Shown: piece by piece, positions 46,596 to 59,484 of the stretch
Numbering within the stretch: the first letter of the stretch is position 1
Layout of the letters: every line of letters starts with the position of its first letter
DNA from: Phlyctochytrium arcticum
Taxonomy: Eukaryota; Chytridiomycota; Chytridiomycetes; Chytridiales; Chytridiaceae
Direction of reading: 5' to 3'
DNA: 64,000 bases
Assembly: GCA_025602905.1 (NCBI GenBank)
Contig: JAHLKI010000006.1
Location: 248,001-312,000 of the forward strand
The notes under the pieces: model-generated
Databases searched by the model: none
Seen by the model: the letters and a program-made list of their open reading frames with translations, nothing else
Told to the model about the DNA's origin: nothing
Position numbers and translations under genes: made by a program

Positions 46596-47983
46596 ATGTC
46601 GTTGATTGTCCGCCTCGTCACGTTGTTCTGCCTTTTGGGTGTAGTGATTAGACGTAATCTTTCATTGTTTTTGTTGTGGCATGATGAGAGCTATCCTAAC
46701 ATTGCACTACCTTGTAGCCGTCGCTGCGGAAGCGAAATGCTTTTCAGTCACTAGCAATGTCTTTTGCGTGTACGCCAACAAGATCTCTGATTCTGAAGTC
46801 ATGTTTCGGTTCGAGTTTCCCAAATCATTGGGCTGGGTCGCTTTGGGAGCTGGGTCCTCCATGTCGAGTGCCGATGTGATGGTACGAAATCCATAGTCCA
46901 CGTCTACTATTTCGATTTCGAGATTGAACGTTAAAGTTGTAGATGATCACACCAACTCCAGATGGCAAAACTGTTTCTATTACCTCCCGTACTGCAACGC
47001 GTCACGGCGTTCCCGCTTTAAACCCGTCTCAAGACGACTTTCGCATCCAGGCCAATGCGACCGGCCTCCTTACCATAAACAATGAAGAAAAGTACGTCGC
47101 AACGTTTATTCGATCCACCACGCCAGGACAGAATTCTGCCCCCGCCATTACGGCAGCAACGCAGCCCTTTATCTGGGCAGGATACGCAGGTCAACCGCCT
47201 GCCAACGCCAACACGATTCCTCGCCACACTGCGCGGGGAGTAACTAACATCAATGTTATGGACAACTCCATGGCTTTCATTGGAGCATCCACTACAGATA
47301 CCAGCAAAGCCGACTCGGACGCGGCCGCAAGCACCAACACAGCCGCCATGATTCAAGCCCACGGAGTCATTCTCTTTATCGCATGGCTCATCATGGTACC
47401 AGGAGCCATTCTCGTGGCCAGATTTTACAAAGCTCAGTTGGGAGTCTGGTGGTTCCGCTTCCACTGGGCTGCGCTGCTCCTGGCAGCAGTCCTGACCTAC
47501 ATTGGCTTTGGCTTGGCCTTCCGTGTCGTGCAAGTCAAGGGCGCTGGACATATCGATGTCAACACATCGGGAGCACATGTAGCCATTGGTCTCCTCGTTC
47601 TCATCATCACACCTTTACAAATGATTTTGGGAGTTGTTATTGACCGGCTCTGGTCGCCTACCCGCACCTATATTCCCTGGCACGACCGACTTCACTGGTG
47701 GCTCGGTCGCATCGTCGGTATTCTCGGAATCGTCAATCTTCCTCTCGGTATGGCCCTTTACAACAAACTCTACGGAGAAGATCTCTCGGCTGGCTTGAAG
47801 GCATGGCCATTTGTCGTGTTTGCCATTGTCTTGGTTGGCACTGTGGCCATTGGGGCATGGTTGCAGCTTCGACGGGGTCAAACTCATCACCCTGTAGAGA
47901 TGAACCCACCTCCACCAGAGGTCCGATCATATGACAAGCTTGACGCGGTGCCCGAAGTACCCAACAAGGAAGCACATGCCTGA
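46596..47983 (+). CDS. Secreted DOMON domain fused to cytochrome b561, 415 aa, 3 exons
   Basis: Predicted plasma-membrane haem protein moving electrons across the membrane, for example to extracellular acceptors. Exons 46596-46638, 46718-46881 and 46943-47983 (43+164+1041 nt = 416 codons). The short first exon supplies the signal peptide (MSLIVRLVTLFCLLAVAAEA). The DOMON domain (about 22-170) has VFCVYANKI, FPKSLGWVALGAGSSM and ADVMMI, as in CDH-type and AIR12-like domains. The C-terminal b561 domain (about 205-375) has five or six helices with candidate haem ligands in AHGVILFIAW, FRFHWAAL, AHVAIGLLV and LHWWLGRI. A short Pro-rich cytoplasmic tail follows. If exon 1 is not used, an alternative start lies at 46681. 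Confidence 0.85.
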
Positions 47984-48143
47984 ACGAACAACATTCTCCC
48001 AATATTCTTTGTGCTTACTTTTTATACCTGCTTGGTGTATACTTTTATTTGCCATCTTCCAACATCAATGTGTATTTTAAAATATCAATATTATCTGGCA
48101 TTGGACCATGTCTTGAAATTGAGAGGATATCTATAGGGAATAT

Positions 48144-51100
48144 TTATACGAAACCAAACTGGTTTCGATGACCTGTCGTGGATGGGGTATATGGCTGATG
48201 GTATGCTCGCGGGTCGGGATGAAATGCGGCCGAGGGTGGTGGGTAATGTTGAGACGGGTGCGGCGGCGGTGGTGGTCGCACATCGTACGCATCCGCAAAC
48301 CGCGGATCCCATTGCGATGCATATGGAGGGCCGGGAGCGTACCCAGGACCAGCGTGGGAATGCACTCTGGGATACGGTGATGTATTTGGGTGCATATTGG
48401 CATCGGGGACATAAGGGTATCCGGGGTGATAAAAGTGTTGGGGTTGTGCATGGGGTTGTGCATGGGGTTGTGCATGGGGTTGTGCATGGGGTTGTGCATG
48501 GGGTTGTGCATGGGGTTGTGCATGGGGTTGTGCATGGGGTTGTGTGGGGTATTGCGGGTATTGTGGATATGGCGGATACCCTTGAGGGCGCGGGGGTGGT
48601 TGGTGTGGGTTTGCACCGGGAAATGTAGGAAGATGATACAGCGTTGTAGCCGCGGGCCGAGGGGGACGGCCCATATCAGACCGCTGGGGATAATAACTTT
48701 GGGGTGTTGATGGCTGTTGCACCGGGTACGCTTGCAAAGAAGAGACCACGCCCTCAGTCGGTGGACCGCCGTCTTGAGGACGGCCCATATTAGACCGCTT
48801 GGGATGATAACTTTGGGGCGTAGATGGCTGTTGCACCGGGTACGCTTGCAAAGAAGAGACCACGCCCTCGCTCCGTGGACCACCGTCTTGAGGACGGCCC
48901 ATATTAGACCGCTGGGGATGATAACTGTGGGATGCAGATGGCTGATGCACCGGATACGCTTGCAAAGAAGAGCCCTCAGTTGGTGGACCCCCGTTTTGGG
49001 ATGCTCTCCACCACTCGTTGTTGGAGTTGGGGACTCCAGCTGGATTGCTATGCAGCTCAATCTCGCTTGGTATATATTCTCCGCGTTCTGGATTCGGCGC
49101 TGGAATATTGGAAAGGTGTTGTTCAGGTATTGAAAATTTTGCCAAGGAGCTCTTTTGTGCTTCCAAAAATGACTCGGTTGAGCTCGAGAAGGATGTTTGC
49201 ATCGGTTCCGAGGTTGATGTGACAGGGGCGGCAGAATAGAAATCGGTGTATTGAAGGGGATGGGGTGGCTGACTTTCGATAAAGGTACCCTGCTGGGCCA
49301 TGATGGGAGGTCCAGATGGGGCGGCCGTCTCCAATGCCAATGTCGAAGGCATGTGCCACGCTTTATGATTATCGATGTGATTGAGATCATACTCCAAAAT
49401 GCGGTGCGACCCATTACTAGATATGGGAGAGGTAGAAGAACGGTATGGTCCCGAGTATTGCCGTTCCAGTGATTGGTCGATGGTAACTGGGTACCCGTGT
49501 GGTATTTGTGTCTCAAGCATTCGTGGGTGCCTCTGTAATTGTGGGCTTGCCGAGGATAACGGTCCATGCGGGCCAGGTACAAAATCACGCGAAGAATCGC
49601 TGTCCAGTATAGAAGACGACGTAGATGGTGACATGGAAGCCACAGATATAGAGTGGAGACTTCCACGAGACGTCTTCCGCCCAGTACGTGACGACCGCGA
49701 CGAACGACCCGATGTCCGGCTCGATGTCCGACGCCGGTCCATTAATTGCTCAACTCGATGTAAAAGACCTCGACCGAAAGCGGGGCCCCATTTTCCTTGC
49801 TCGCCCTCAAATGTAACAAGATTCAGATCCCGGAACTTTCTGGTAAATGTGCTGGTGGATGATCCTCGCGACGTTGATCTGGAAACGTCTGACGAAGCCC
49901 GCTCGAGGGGTCTTCCTCCTATGTCTTGCCCCAAGAGACTAGAGGCTACTGACCTCTCACTAAGATGAGATGACAAATTGACAGATGAGGGAGCGCCAGA
50001 CACATTCTCTGCCCGTCCTCGCACCCGCATTTCATCTTCCAAACGAAACCTGGCGGCAGCGTCGAGATCCTCATCGTCCCACAACCCCGGCCAGTTGTGT
50101 TCATTGGGATCCTGTTCCAGCCCATACTGACCTTCCATTGCGTCGATTCCAGCTTCGGTATCGATTGGGTCAGTATCTGGAGAGGGAGCATCGTTAATCA
50201 TTCTGTCAAGCTTTGCTTGGAACTGAATGGCAGCATGGTACGATTTGCTCTGAATCCCGACAGCCTTCCAAAACTGGTGCATTGTGCGCCGCAAGTCAGC
50301 AGAAGGGCGCAGACGATAGGCAATTGCTGCACATAATCCGGATGTATAAATTGGCAACATGTGACTGGCCGACACATGTAGCAGCAAAGGGTCTTTGGTG
50401 TACAAAAGTTCGAGAAAGCTGCCCATTTCACGCACGCCAGCAAGACACCGCTTAAAAGGCTCCCCTTCCAAAGTGCTTTGAAGATCATCGGCTCTGCGAA
50501 GTTCGGCAAAGACAGTAGGGAAATGAATCATGCTTTGACTGGTCATAAACCACAAAAGGACCCCCGCAGCAGCCCAATTGGGTGAGTCGCGACTAGTCAA
50601 GCTGGTGACGAAAGTGGCAGGAGGGGCGCAATTCAACGGCGGTAGTAGGTAATGTGTATCATTTGTCGTCTCAGGTCCCGTATATTCTAAGGCCCATTCT
50701 CTGGGGAAAAGACCCCGCATCCACCGTGGCAAGTTTACATACCATGCATCCAATTTCTGCCGGAAAAAGACACGATTAACTCAACGCACTATATGATAGC
50801 ATCACAAAAGACGTTTTGCAAACCTTCTGCCCCTCTTGCGCGATGCTCTGACATTCCTCTGTGGAAGCCAAGCCTTTACCGTCAAATTCGTGGTCTTCGA
50901 GATTATCAAATGCGTCTTCGAAGCGTCCCATCAAGCGCACAGCTTCGCTAGCAATAGCAAAAATAAACTGGGTTGAATCAAACATACAATACTGGTCTGC
51001 CAATTCGTCATCGCTTAGTAGGCGATCAGCTTGCACGGTATCAGGCATGATTCCATCCAAATCACGATTTGAGTGCCCGACTACAAAGTCTTCCTCTGGC

Positions 51101-53509
51101 GCCAATTTCAGTGTCCATGGAATGGTATCGGCCAAGAAAGTTTCAACGCCAGACGGTGTCCACATCTTGAGCGAAATCTCATTGTGGCGAACTGCAAACC
51201 AGCAGCGTTTGCGTTCTTCACGCTCGATAAAGCTCAAATTTGGATCGAGATGACTTTCGGCGTTCTGAATATTGAAATCCAGGGCCAGTCGCGTTGCCAT
51301 TGTGCAGTACCGGAAACCCAGCGATGCTACAGAAATGATTAATCTTAACAATGGGCAGCTACCCTTGTATGCGTTGATACTTACGCTTTCCCACACCTAG
51401 ATGGAATTAATAAAGTTAGGGCAACGTTTAAAAATGAGCCCGAAACTAAACTCATCCAAAAGGGTGTGCTACTTACATCCAGAGAAATGACCCATTAGTA
51501 TGAGGGCCTGCAAATCGCGAAGAGTTGGCTTCTCTAAAATCCCTCCTACTGCAGCCCGTGCGGGTTTGAAAAAGACATTTGATTCGGCCGTTTCTGCTTC
51601 CGACAAGAAATGCCCACGCGTCCAAGTGCCTAATGCACACATGACATATACCAGACAATCAGGGCGTTCCATATCAAGCTTTTGATAGAAGCTCGCCTCA
51701 TGGATAATGCATAGTGGCATGCAGGTGTACCAGTTCTGGGAAAGTATGTATGAGCATCAATGACATGGCATGAGTACGAGTATGGAAGACAAGGCAAAAA
51801 ATACCTCGAAAAAAAGCCGAAGACATCGCAGTACGATATCGAGAGGCGGAATACGTGGCGAGGAAATTAGAGGAACCGTAGCAGATGAACCATGTGGTGG
51901 ATGATGCCCATCTTTGTTCTTTTTTCGAATATTGTGCTCACCGGATTCCTGTGAATCAATCAGGCTAAACACTGCTGCTGATGCTTGGGAGCCTCAAAAG
52001 GGTTAGACTTACTAATCGGTCTATCTGCAACTGGCGAAGTTTTTGCTCGGTCTGCTTGATTTTTAAGCGGAGGTCTGCGGTAATCCGCGCCCGGTGGCCG
52101 AGTTTCTTTTTCGATAAAGCGGAAGACGAGGCCGATGCTTCATCTTTCACAATTATTTCTCCAGCGGTTCCTGATGAAGCAGTACCATCGCGAGTAGCGT
52201 GTTCGTGGAATGAACCACTTTGTTCTTGTAGGCCCAAGTTTGCGCATTCGTCATTTTCCGACATGCCGGCTTCGCCCTTGGTAGACTCTTCGGTAGATTG
52301 AACTTTCATCTTTCGCGGTCGGCGCACTCCAAATGAGCATTCGCGACCATTCTTAAAACATGGCCCACAAGGAATTGCATCGTGGAAGGAACCACCAGCC
52401 GTTGGCCTTGCCATCTCGTCTGCGGTTAAAGTCGGATCCAAAGGAATACATTTCACCTTTTTCGCTCGACAAGAGTTGCAGGCAGTTCGAAATTTGGCAG
52501 GGGCTATTCCCGCTGAATGAATTGCGGCGAGTACGGGGTCATTGGAGTACGATGGTGAGAGGGGTGAGATTAAAGTGGGTGCATGCGGAGGTTTAATGGA
52601 CGGAGCGGATCCCGGGAGAGTGGGTGATGCAGATGACCTTGTCAACAAAGTAGTGGGGGTGATTGTAGCGGACGACATTATTGATATCGATGAGTTTGAG
52701 TTTGAGGTTGAAGATGACTCTGAGCCAGAGGCTCGGGATTGCGCCGACAAGAAGCTACCATTGCTGTTCCGCCGGCTACCGCCTTTGCTGCTGACTTTGC
52801 GTCGGAGAAAGGGTGGTGAAGATTGCACCTGCGGCTGCTGTTGCCAGTGGCCGAAATTGTCCAGAGTGTGCTTTGGGGTGGAAGAAGTGTTGGGAGCTCC
52901 GAACCCTCCGGTGTTGACCGCGGCAGACGACCCCAACGGCGCAGCTGCAGGACACTCCGCCGCCACAGTCCGCAACGACGGCGGCTCATATGGTGGTATG
53001 TTTGCAGGAAATTGCCATGGTGCGGACGACGACATGGACTGAAATTCCAGAGCTGGCGGTTGCCGCGAAGGCAGGAGCGGCTCGATGCCGCGGTCGTCGG
53101 AGTTGCCGGAGTTGCGCTTGCCAAACGCGTCGGCCGAAACTACCTCGAAGTTGTCAACATGGGAATGGCCCCGAAGATCGTAGAGAACCGCAGTCGGTCT
53201 GGCTATCTGCGGTGGTGGATACTGTGAGGAAGGAATTGCTTGCTGCCAATGTTCAGAACGACTGTGGTCAAATCCAGGCACTTGCTGCAGCCGGACATCG
53301 GTTTCGTGGTGCTGAATTGCCGGATTGACGCCGGTGGCCGACTGGTTATGGCGGTAAAAGATGGCCCGATCTAGCTTGTCTGATGCCTTGCGATTCTGTC
53401 CGCTCCCTGTGGGCGAAGACGTTTGCGACTGATCCTGTGGGTAATCATTGTGGTGGTATTGTTCGTTCTGTCTTCGTTGCTGTAGACTTGACGGATTGTC
53501 CGGTGCCAT
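48144..53509 (-). CDS. Zn2Cys6 fungal transcription factor with large low-complexity tail, 1675 aa, 6 exons
   Basis: Nuclear DNA-binding regulator; targets unknown. Exons: 53509-52013, 51948-51805, 51735-51477, 51396-51385, 51326-50824 and 50756-48144 (5028 nt, 1676 codons). The zinc cluster lies at residues 344-391 (C-x2-C-x6-C-x26-C-x2-C-x6-C): ACNSCRAKKVKC ... CGPCFKNGREC, with an unusually long 26-residue middle loop. A coiled coil (LKIKQTEQKLRQLQID) ends exon 1. Exons 2-6 encode a fungal-specific transcription-factor middle domain (PPLDIVLRCLRLFFENWY, LRDLQALILMGHFSG, RYCTMATRLALDF, EERKRCWFAV). The tail is Ser/Arg-rich, then three 38-residue repeats and a (PHAQ)n tract. Exon 4 is 12 nt. 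ATG 53509 is the first start. Confidence 0.88.
48440..48547. repeat. 12-bp coding minisatellite, (PHAQ)n
   Basis: About nine tandem copies of 'ggggttgtgcat', perfectly regular, encoding alternating Gln-Pro-His-Ala on the minus strand within the transcription-factor tail. Copy number is likely to vary between strains. Confidence 0.9.
48665..48990. repeat. 114-bp coding tandem repeat, three units
   Basis: Units start with 'gacggcccatat' at 48665, 48779 and 48893, spacing 114 bp, i.e. 38 codons, so the reading frame of the transcription factor is kept. The encoded units share SLQAYPVQQPSTPQSYHP and a QDGGP junction. The third unit is slightly shortened. Confidence 0.9.
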
Positions 53510-54176
53510 TTGAGGTTTTAAGCTCTATCTGGTATTGATTGATATGATGTGCGACGGGACTTTTCGGTATTTCGGCAGTTATGGGGGCCTGCGTTCACGG
53601 TGATGTGAAGGCTCGAGCAAAAATAGGTCCCGGGAACAGGGTACCTTGAGGGCCGTACCGTTCTTGCACATTGAGCTACACTTTATTCTGAAAACAGCCA
53701 CGTCCTGATTCCCGATCGATCTCTTCCCAATTTTTTATTTAAGTTGTGCGACCAGTTTGGAGCCTTGGAAAGTACTTTGACCTGAACTTTGAACAGGTCA
53801 GGAACAGGTGCTGGTTTCGCCTGTCAAAATCATGAATTCAAGTCTTTACCGGGGCGCCGAAGGCAATCTCGGTATAGGGATAAACTTGAGTGTGTGTTAC
53901 TCATCATCATGGACTTTTTAAATCCCTTGAATGATCAACCGTGGACGGCTTGGGCAAATATGAAGGTCTTCTAAAACTCCGACTCGGAACTTTTTCCAAG
54001 TTCGAATTCCTGTGTCTGAAAACTGGTGATCTGGTCTTGAAAGGAGAATGGAGCACTAGCAGCTTTTCCATTGAGCATCGTCTTACGAAATTCTGATGGT
54101 AACGAGGCTGTAGCGCAGACTGTAGCGGGCGAGAAGTCGTGATGTTGATGAAAACGTCGGCGATTTCCTGGAAATG
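53510..54176. other. Promoter region of the transcription factor and left edge of the duplicated block
   Basis: 667 bp. No coding region is recognised; the duplicated sequence begins at about 54177. Confidence 0.5.
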
Positions 54177-56690
54177 GTGTCGCAACACGCGAGGGATGCA
54201 TCCTTGGCTATAAATTGTGCAAGATCTCTCCCGCTAATTCACAGCTTGGCTTATATATGATAAACTTTTTCCATAAATCGAGTTGGATCTAATGGTTACT
54301 GGCTACGAATGTATCAATGATCGACAGTCGCGGCATGCTGCTGTTCAAGATCACGACTTCGAGAGTCAAAAGATCTTTGTTTTCCTTAGAGTCTCTCCAA
54401 ACTCAAATCTTGCATGTTATCTCCGATTCCAAGAAAAGAAGTGCCCCCGAGAGCAATGAAATGATCTGATGAGCAGTGATTTACAGGCAGGGACCTCACA
54501 TCTAGACATCACCGTGCATGACTAGAATCATCAAAGCTCAGGAATGCATGGGACCTGCACCCTGGATGCGATCTATTGTTCTATACTCCTGGTGATGTGT
54601 ATATATCATTTGATCAAGTGGGCCTTCTGATGCCCCCGGGCTAGAGATCAATGCATTGCGCGGTTGGGATGCCAGACAGGATAGACGTCTGAACTCGTAG
54701 TGAAAAGTGATCGGATAAAGGCTGAGGCGAGCAACCTAAAACCAAAAGGGCGCCCAAGAAAATGAATGAAGGGGGGGTATGCGGGACGCTAAAGCTTGGA
54801 AATGAATAGGCACATATCCGACTACAGTAGTAGTAGGGCCTCGCACTTTGACTCCCTGCAATCCTCGACGCGTTCAGCGCAAGCGGCTCTGGCGTTGCAC
54901 ACTTTTTGACATGGTAGATGCCCGGTAAACAGAGGACCAGCGCCACTACTAGATGCTAGATGTACATGCTCGAATACAGATGGTGTGCAGGGAGCGATCA
55001 ACCTTTGGCTCGATACCGGGTCATGTAGGCTCGGGGGCTTGTACATATCGCTGACCGTGGGATGTACCTTGCAGGCATTGGTATTCGGGAAATCATCATT
55101 TGCAGAGCAATGCAATCGCTCTGCATCGGATAACACGCCTACCATACTCAGAGATGATCGCTTCCAGTGGCTGATTTATAGTTTGGTCCAACTTGTGTGG
55201 ACAAAAATGATTTTATCCTCCCAAGGACCTGAATTAGGGGTTTCAGATTCATTTAGCGTTACAGCTTTGAACTCATTGTTGTTTTTGCCCAACTCATTAA
55301 TATACGGTCATATCCCGAGAAATTGTCCCAGGGAAGGTGATGGGGTGGATGTTTCGGCGATTCTTGATGCATCCTTGGCTATGAAATTGGTGTAAGATCA
55401 GTCGCAAAAATTCACAGCTGGGCTTATAGGAGTCCCTATTTCCGTGAAATGACAGTCGAAAATACACGAACGTGTCAATAACCGGCAGTCGGGGCACATT
55501 GACAAATGGATGTAACGATGTTCAAGATCTCTACTTCAGCGTCAAGCTTAATAAATTCCTTTAGAGCGTCTCCAAATTCAAATCTTGCATGGTAATTTCG
55601 GAATCCTCCACAGCAACCAGAGCTGGGTCCTCCAGAGAAAATGAGTGCCTTCCAGGTGGCGATGAATGATCTGATAGCAGTGATATACATGCAGGGGCCT
55701 CGCATCCCTAGATGGTCACTCGAGTCATCCAGTTCACTACTTAGCACAGGAAAAACTGTTCCGCATATTGCATGGGACCTTGGACCCCAAATGTTGTTCA
55801 CACCCATCAACTTTTCTTTGTTCAATACCCATAATGACGTGGATATCGCTTAGATCGACATTGCCCATCAGTTGACCAAGTGCATACCCGAGGCTGGAGA
55901 TCTGTGCATTGTGCCGCTCGTCAGATGTCTGCTCATCAGCAGGCCATAGCTGGGAACTCGTGCATATCCAGCTGAGATAGGATATTAGCCTGCCTAAATG
56001 ACAGGATAGATCCATCTCCGATGTCTGAGCTCGTAATGAGATGAGATGAGCAACCAAAAAGCTGAAGACGCCCGTGAAAATGAATGAAGGGGGGCGTGCG
56101 GGACGCCGCTGAGTTTGAAATGATACTCGACTTTGTAGGGCCGCTACCAGCGCTACAGTACCTGTTAGCGCCCTGGGCGATGAATGAACCAAGCATCTAT
56201 TTTCCTGCTTACGTAAACCCGGACACATTCACATTCTGGGAGGTGTTTTCTGGACGCGTCGTATAACAACGCGCTGGGACTGTGGCTCGGTGAATGTTTT
56301 TGACATGGTATATGCCCGGCAAACAGGGCCACTATACGAGATTCCAGCATCTGTGTGCATGGGATGTGATCAACCTTTGTTTGGGTCTCGATCAGGGTCA
56401 TGTAGGCTCGGGTGCTTGTACATACCGCTGACCTTGGAATTTACCTTACTGGCAGTTTAGTAATTGTTCGTCTGGCATTTGCAGAGGGATGCAATGGAGG
56501 AATACCTTCTGTCATAACATGAAATGTTTCTTTTTCCAACAATCTGATCTATACAGTAGTTTGGTCAAACTCGCATGTGATAGCCACAGAAGCAAAATAC
56601 TATGATTCAAGGACTAAACAGTGTTTCAGGTTCATTAGCACTACACAGCTTTGCAATGCTTTGTCTCTTTTTTGCCCAACTCATTAATAT
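54177..56690. repeat. Diverged tandem segmental duplication, two units of 1.1-1.3 kb, no intact gene
   Basis: Unit 1 is about 54177-55306 and unit 2 about 55358-56690. Shared landmarks in the same order: 'gatgcatccttggctat' (54195 and 55366), 'ctccaaa.tcaaatcttgcatg', 'cgcccaagaaaatgaatgaagg' versus 'cgcccgtgaaaatgaatgaagg' (about 54752 and 56070), 'tttttgacatggta.atgcccgg', 'gggtcatgtaggctcggg', and 'tttgcccaactcattaatat' at both 3' ends. On the minus strand both copies keep short peptide similarity (PPSFIF, GHLPCQK/GHIPCQK), suggesting a duplicated and now decayed gene. No complete frame survives in either copy. Confidence 0.7.
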
Positions 56691-57130
56691 GGAAAAAAGG
56701 GTGATGATGATCGTATGTGTTGCTCTGTTGAACCCAGCCACGCAAATCTCTCGAGTTCCCTACATATGTGCAATGGCAAAACCAAGTGCCCTGCCAGCCG
56801 CGCATAGCAACACTACTGTCAGATATCACAATAGTATGGGTTCGGCAGCATGCCTCCAAGTTGTGGCCAAAAGTTCGTCAACTCGGGCGTTTCTGCCTTT
56901 GCCGCAGTGAAGGGATAGTTTTTTTCACGCAGGGTATTTCTGTTGAACGTCACTGCCAAGATGGTTTTGTGCGAAAGTTGTGTTCCTGGGGCGAAAGCCA
57001 AAGGCTAAAACATATAAAAGGAGGGCAGGGCGTCTGTCAAATTCCTGCATCTCATCCATCATCCATCAATCCTCGCCAAAACAACATAGTCTTGCTACCT
57101 ACCTTGATCTGATTTTTACTTTCCTTTACG
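56691..57130. other. Promoter region of the DUF1996 gene
   Basis: 440 bp between the segmental duplication and ATG 57131. No other gene is supported. Confidence 0.55.
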
Positions 57131-58376
57131 ATGCCGTCCGCCACCACTAGTGCGGTAGTGTTGGCCCTTGCATCTTCCTCGATGCTGATTGCCCATGTCG
57201 ACGCCTTTTTCCGTATGCCGTGCTTTTCGCCAACGGTGATTGAACGGGCCGATCCCATCATCATGCCGGGACAAACGTCGGGACATTTGCATACGATTCA
57301 CGGTGGAAATGGTGCGTTGTGTGTGGCATCTATTCTTCTCATTCCAATTCAGTATACTAATTATCATCTTTCTCGCAGGTTTTTCCATGAATGCGACCAA
57401 TGCAGACCTTCTTCGGAAATCCACCTGCACATCTTGCACCGCGAAACAGGACAAGTCGGCGTACTGGACGCCCACTTTGTACTTTGAGGACCAAGCCAGC
57501 GGCAAGTTCAAGCTTCTCAAACAGCAAGGCGGTATGCTGGTCTACTATCTGCTGCGTCCCGAGAAGGCCAAGATCACACCATACCCTCCTGGTTTCCGCA
57601 TGGTGGCCGGCAATGCTGCTTTCAGAGCCCTTCGAGGCAACAACCCAAAAGGCGCCCCAGGATTCCCACCACCCAACCCACGGAAGAACGGCGGTCCATC
57701 TGCCCCCAAGACGAGCGTGCAAGATCCCCAGTCCAAGAAATACGGCAATCTCCCCTTGGACGAAGTTGTCAAATCCCAATGGGGACTTGGGTTCACTTGC
57801 CTGACCAAATCTGGACCTCAAGAAGGTGCAACTGCGCGCAATTATATCCCCCAAGGCATGAAGTGCGACGCGGGTCTCCGGCTTGAAGTTACCTTCCCAT
57901 CATGCTGGAATGGCAAGGACATTGACAGCCCTGACCATCAGTCTCACCTCCGCTATCCATCCAATGTCGACGACGGTGAATGCCCCCCAGGGTTCCAGAC
58001 TCGCTTGCCCACCATGTTTTTCGAAACCATTTGGGACATTAACCCCATTGCCAACTCAAAGGGTCGCCTCGTCTTATCCAATGGTGATGCTACCGGCTAC
58101 GGCTACCACGGCGACTTTATGAACGGGTGGGACCAAGATATCCTCAAGCGAATTGTAGATGAGTGCCGGGACATGAGTGGCGAGATTGGAAAATGTAAAC
58201 CACTGCAACTCCAATCACAACCAGAAATGGCGGCGTGCAAAGCCAAGGTCGAAGTGCAAGAAGAACTGGACAACATTGCTGCACTTCCAGGATGCAACCC
58301 CGTTCAGGATAATGAGAATCCTGGAAACTGCGACAGCCCCAAAATGATGCGCCGATCTCGGTCTCTGCGAGTTTAA
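57131..58376 (+). CDS. Secreted DUF1996-domain protein, 392 aa, 2 exons
   Basis: Extracellular protein of a fungal family of unknown biochemistry. Exons 57131-57311 and 57379-58376 (181+998 nt = 393 codons). A signal peptide (about 1-25; VVLALASSSMLIAHVDA) is followed directly by the DUF1996 domain. Landmarks: RADPIIMPGQTSGHLHTIHGG (the family's RxDPI--PG--S-H-H-I-GG block), CTSCTAKQDKSAYWTPTLYF, GGMLVYYLLRP, YPPGFRMVAGNAAFR, and the later CWNGKDIDSPDHQSHLRYP and CPPGFQTRLPTMFFET segments. All signature blocks are present and length is ordinary for the family. No WSC or cellulose-binding module is attached. The short C-terminal tail is basic. Confidence 0.92.
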
Positions 58377-59484
58377 TCTGTTCCTTTCTGTTAATCAGTA
58401 GCTCTTCATTAGTTCAGTACCCCCTCCTACACATAGTACGGCATTTATATAGTGCTGACAGTATACACCCTCTATAGACGATATCATCATGAATAGAAAC
58501 GTCATATACACACATTCTCATTCTCACAGACAACGTTGGTTCAAATCTGCTGCTCTCTATACTCTCTGTGTCGCTGTGAATGGAAAACGCGGGCGGTGCA
58601 TGTTCATTCCCGTCGGAACAGACCCAAGAGTCGGCAATTGGGAGTCTGTGGCAAATGCAGTCCCATGCGTGCATACTTTGCATGACGATGAAAACTGGCC
58701 GGTTTCCCTCCAGCTCTCCAGATGCACAGGTGCGAGTTCAAATTTGTAGCGAGAATCTCAAGTCATCCATGCCAATTATCCCCACTCTTTTCTCTCTGCT
58801 TTTGGCCAGCCTCCCGGACCAGGGAATTGAAGACTAGGCGGGAGCTTCTTGTTTTCTGGATAATGCGCGGGGGCCTTCAATGTGACACCACTGGTTGGTG
58901 GGGTTTCATGAGGTTGCCATTCTATCATTCGCATGTATTGGTCAAGCTGGCACTCGATAAAAGAATGTCACTCTTACGTCCAATGTTGGCAACGTGCACC
59001 ATCTGACGGGGTATTCCAAGCTGAGTATAATGGAGATTGACCAGTTGCTGGTGCTAATGCCAATTTTTTCAGTCTTTGTGAACGGTTTTCAAGATCAAAC
59101 CCCCTACATTGACACTCTTCAGATGCTATCAAGACCCGGAAGTCAGTAGATTTAGATGATCATCCTGGAAGTGAGCTGTTCATGGCTGTCGTACCCGTTC
59201 CAAGGCCTCTGGGTCGTAGCGAAACGAGCGGTTGCAGTAGTCGCAGTGATCTACCGATTCAGGCTGTTAGCCATCGGGAACCTCGATATCGACCCATATC
59301 TGCACATACAGTTCTTGGTCATTGTCCTCGTCCGGAATTCAGCTATAGATCCGTTCGGAATTCGCACCTTTTCCAAAAAATGTGAAAATGTATCAGGAAG
59401 GCACAGCTTGTGACATCAGTGCACGGATCTCTAGCGGATTCTTGAACCAAATTTCCAAAAAGTCGCCAAGGAATTTGCGCAAAG
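58377..59484. other. Intergenic region between the DUF1996 and FMO genes
   Basis: 1.1 kb without recognisable coding or repeat structure. Open frames near 58489-58837 and 59156-59413 show no family character. Confidence 0.5.

Noticed and set aside
48440..48547. Regular short repeats that might suggest a CRISPR-like array
   Set aside because: Units are contiguous 12-mers with no spacers, in frame inside a coding exon of a eukaryotic gene.
48131..49666. 511-codon minus-strand frame overlapping the transcription-factor tail
   Set aside because: It is a different frame of the same repeat-rich DNA. The in-frame continuation of the zinc-cluster protein reads QPHA and other repeats shared with its exon structure, and this frame lacks any start or domain evidence.
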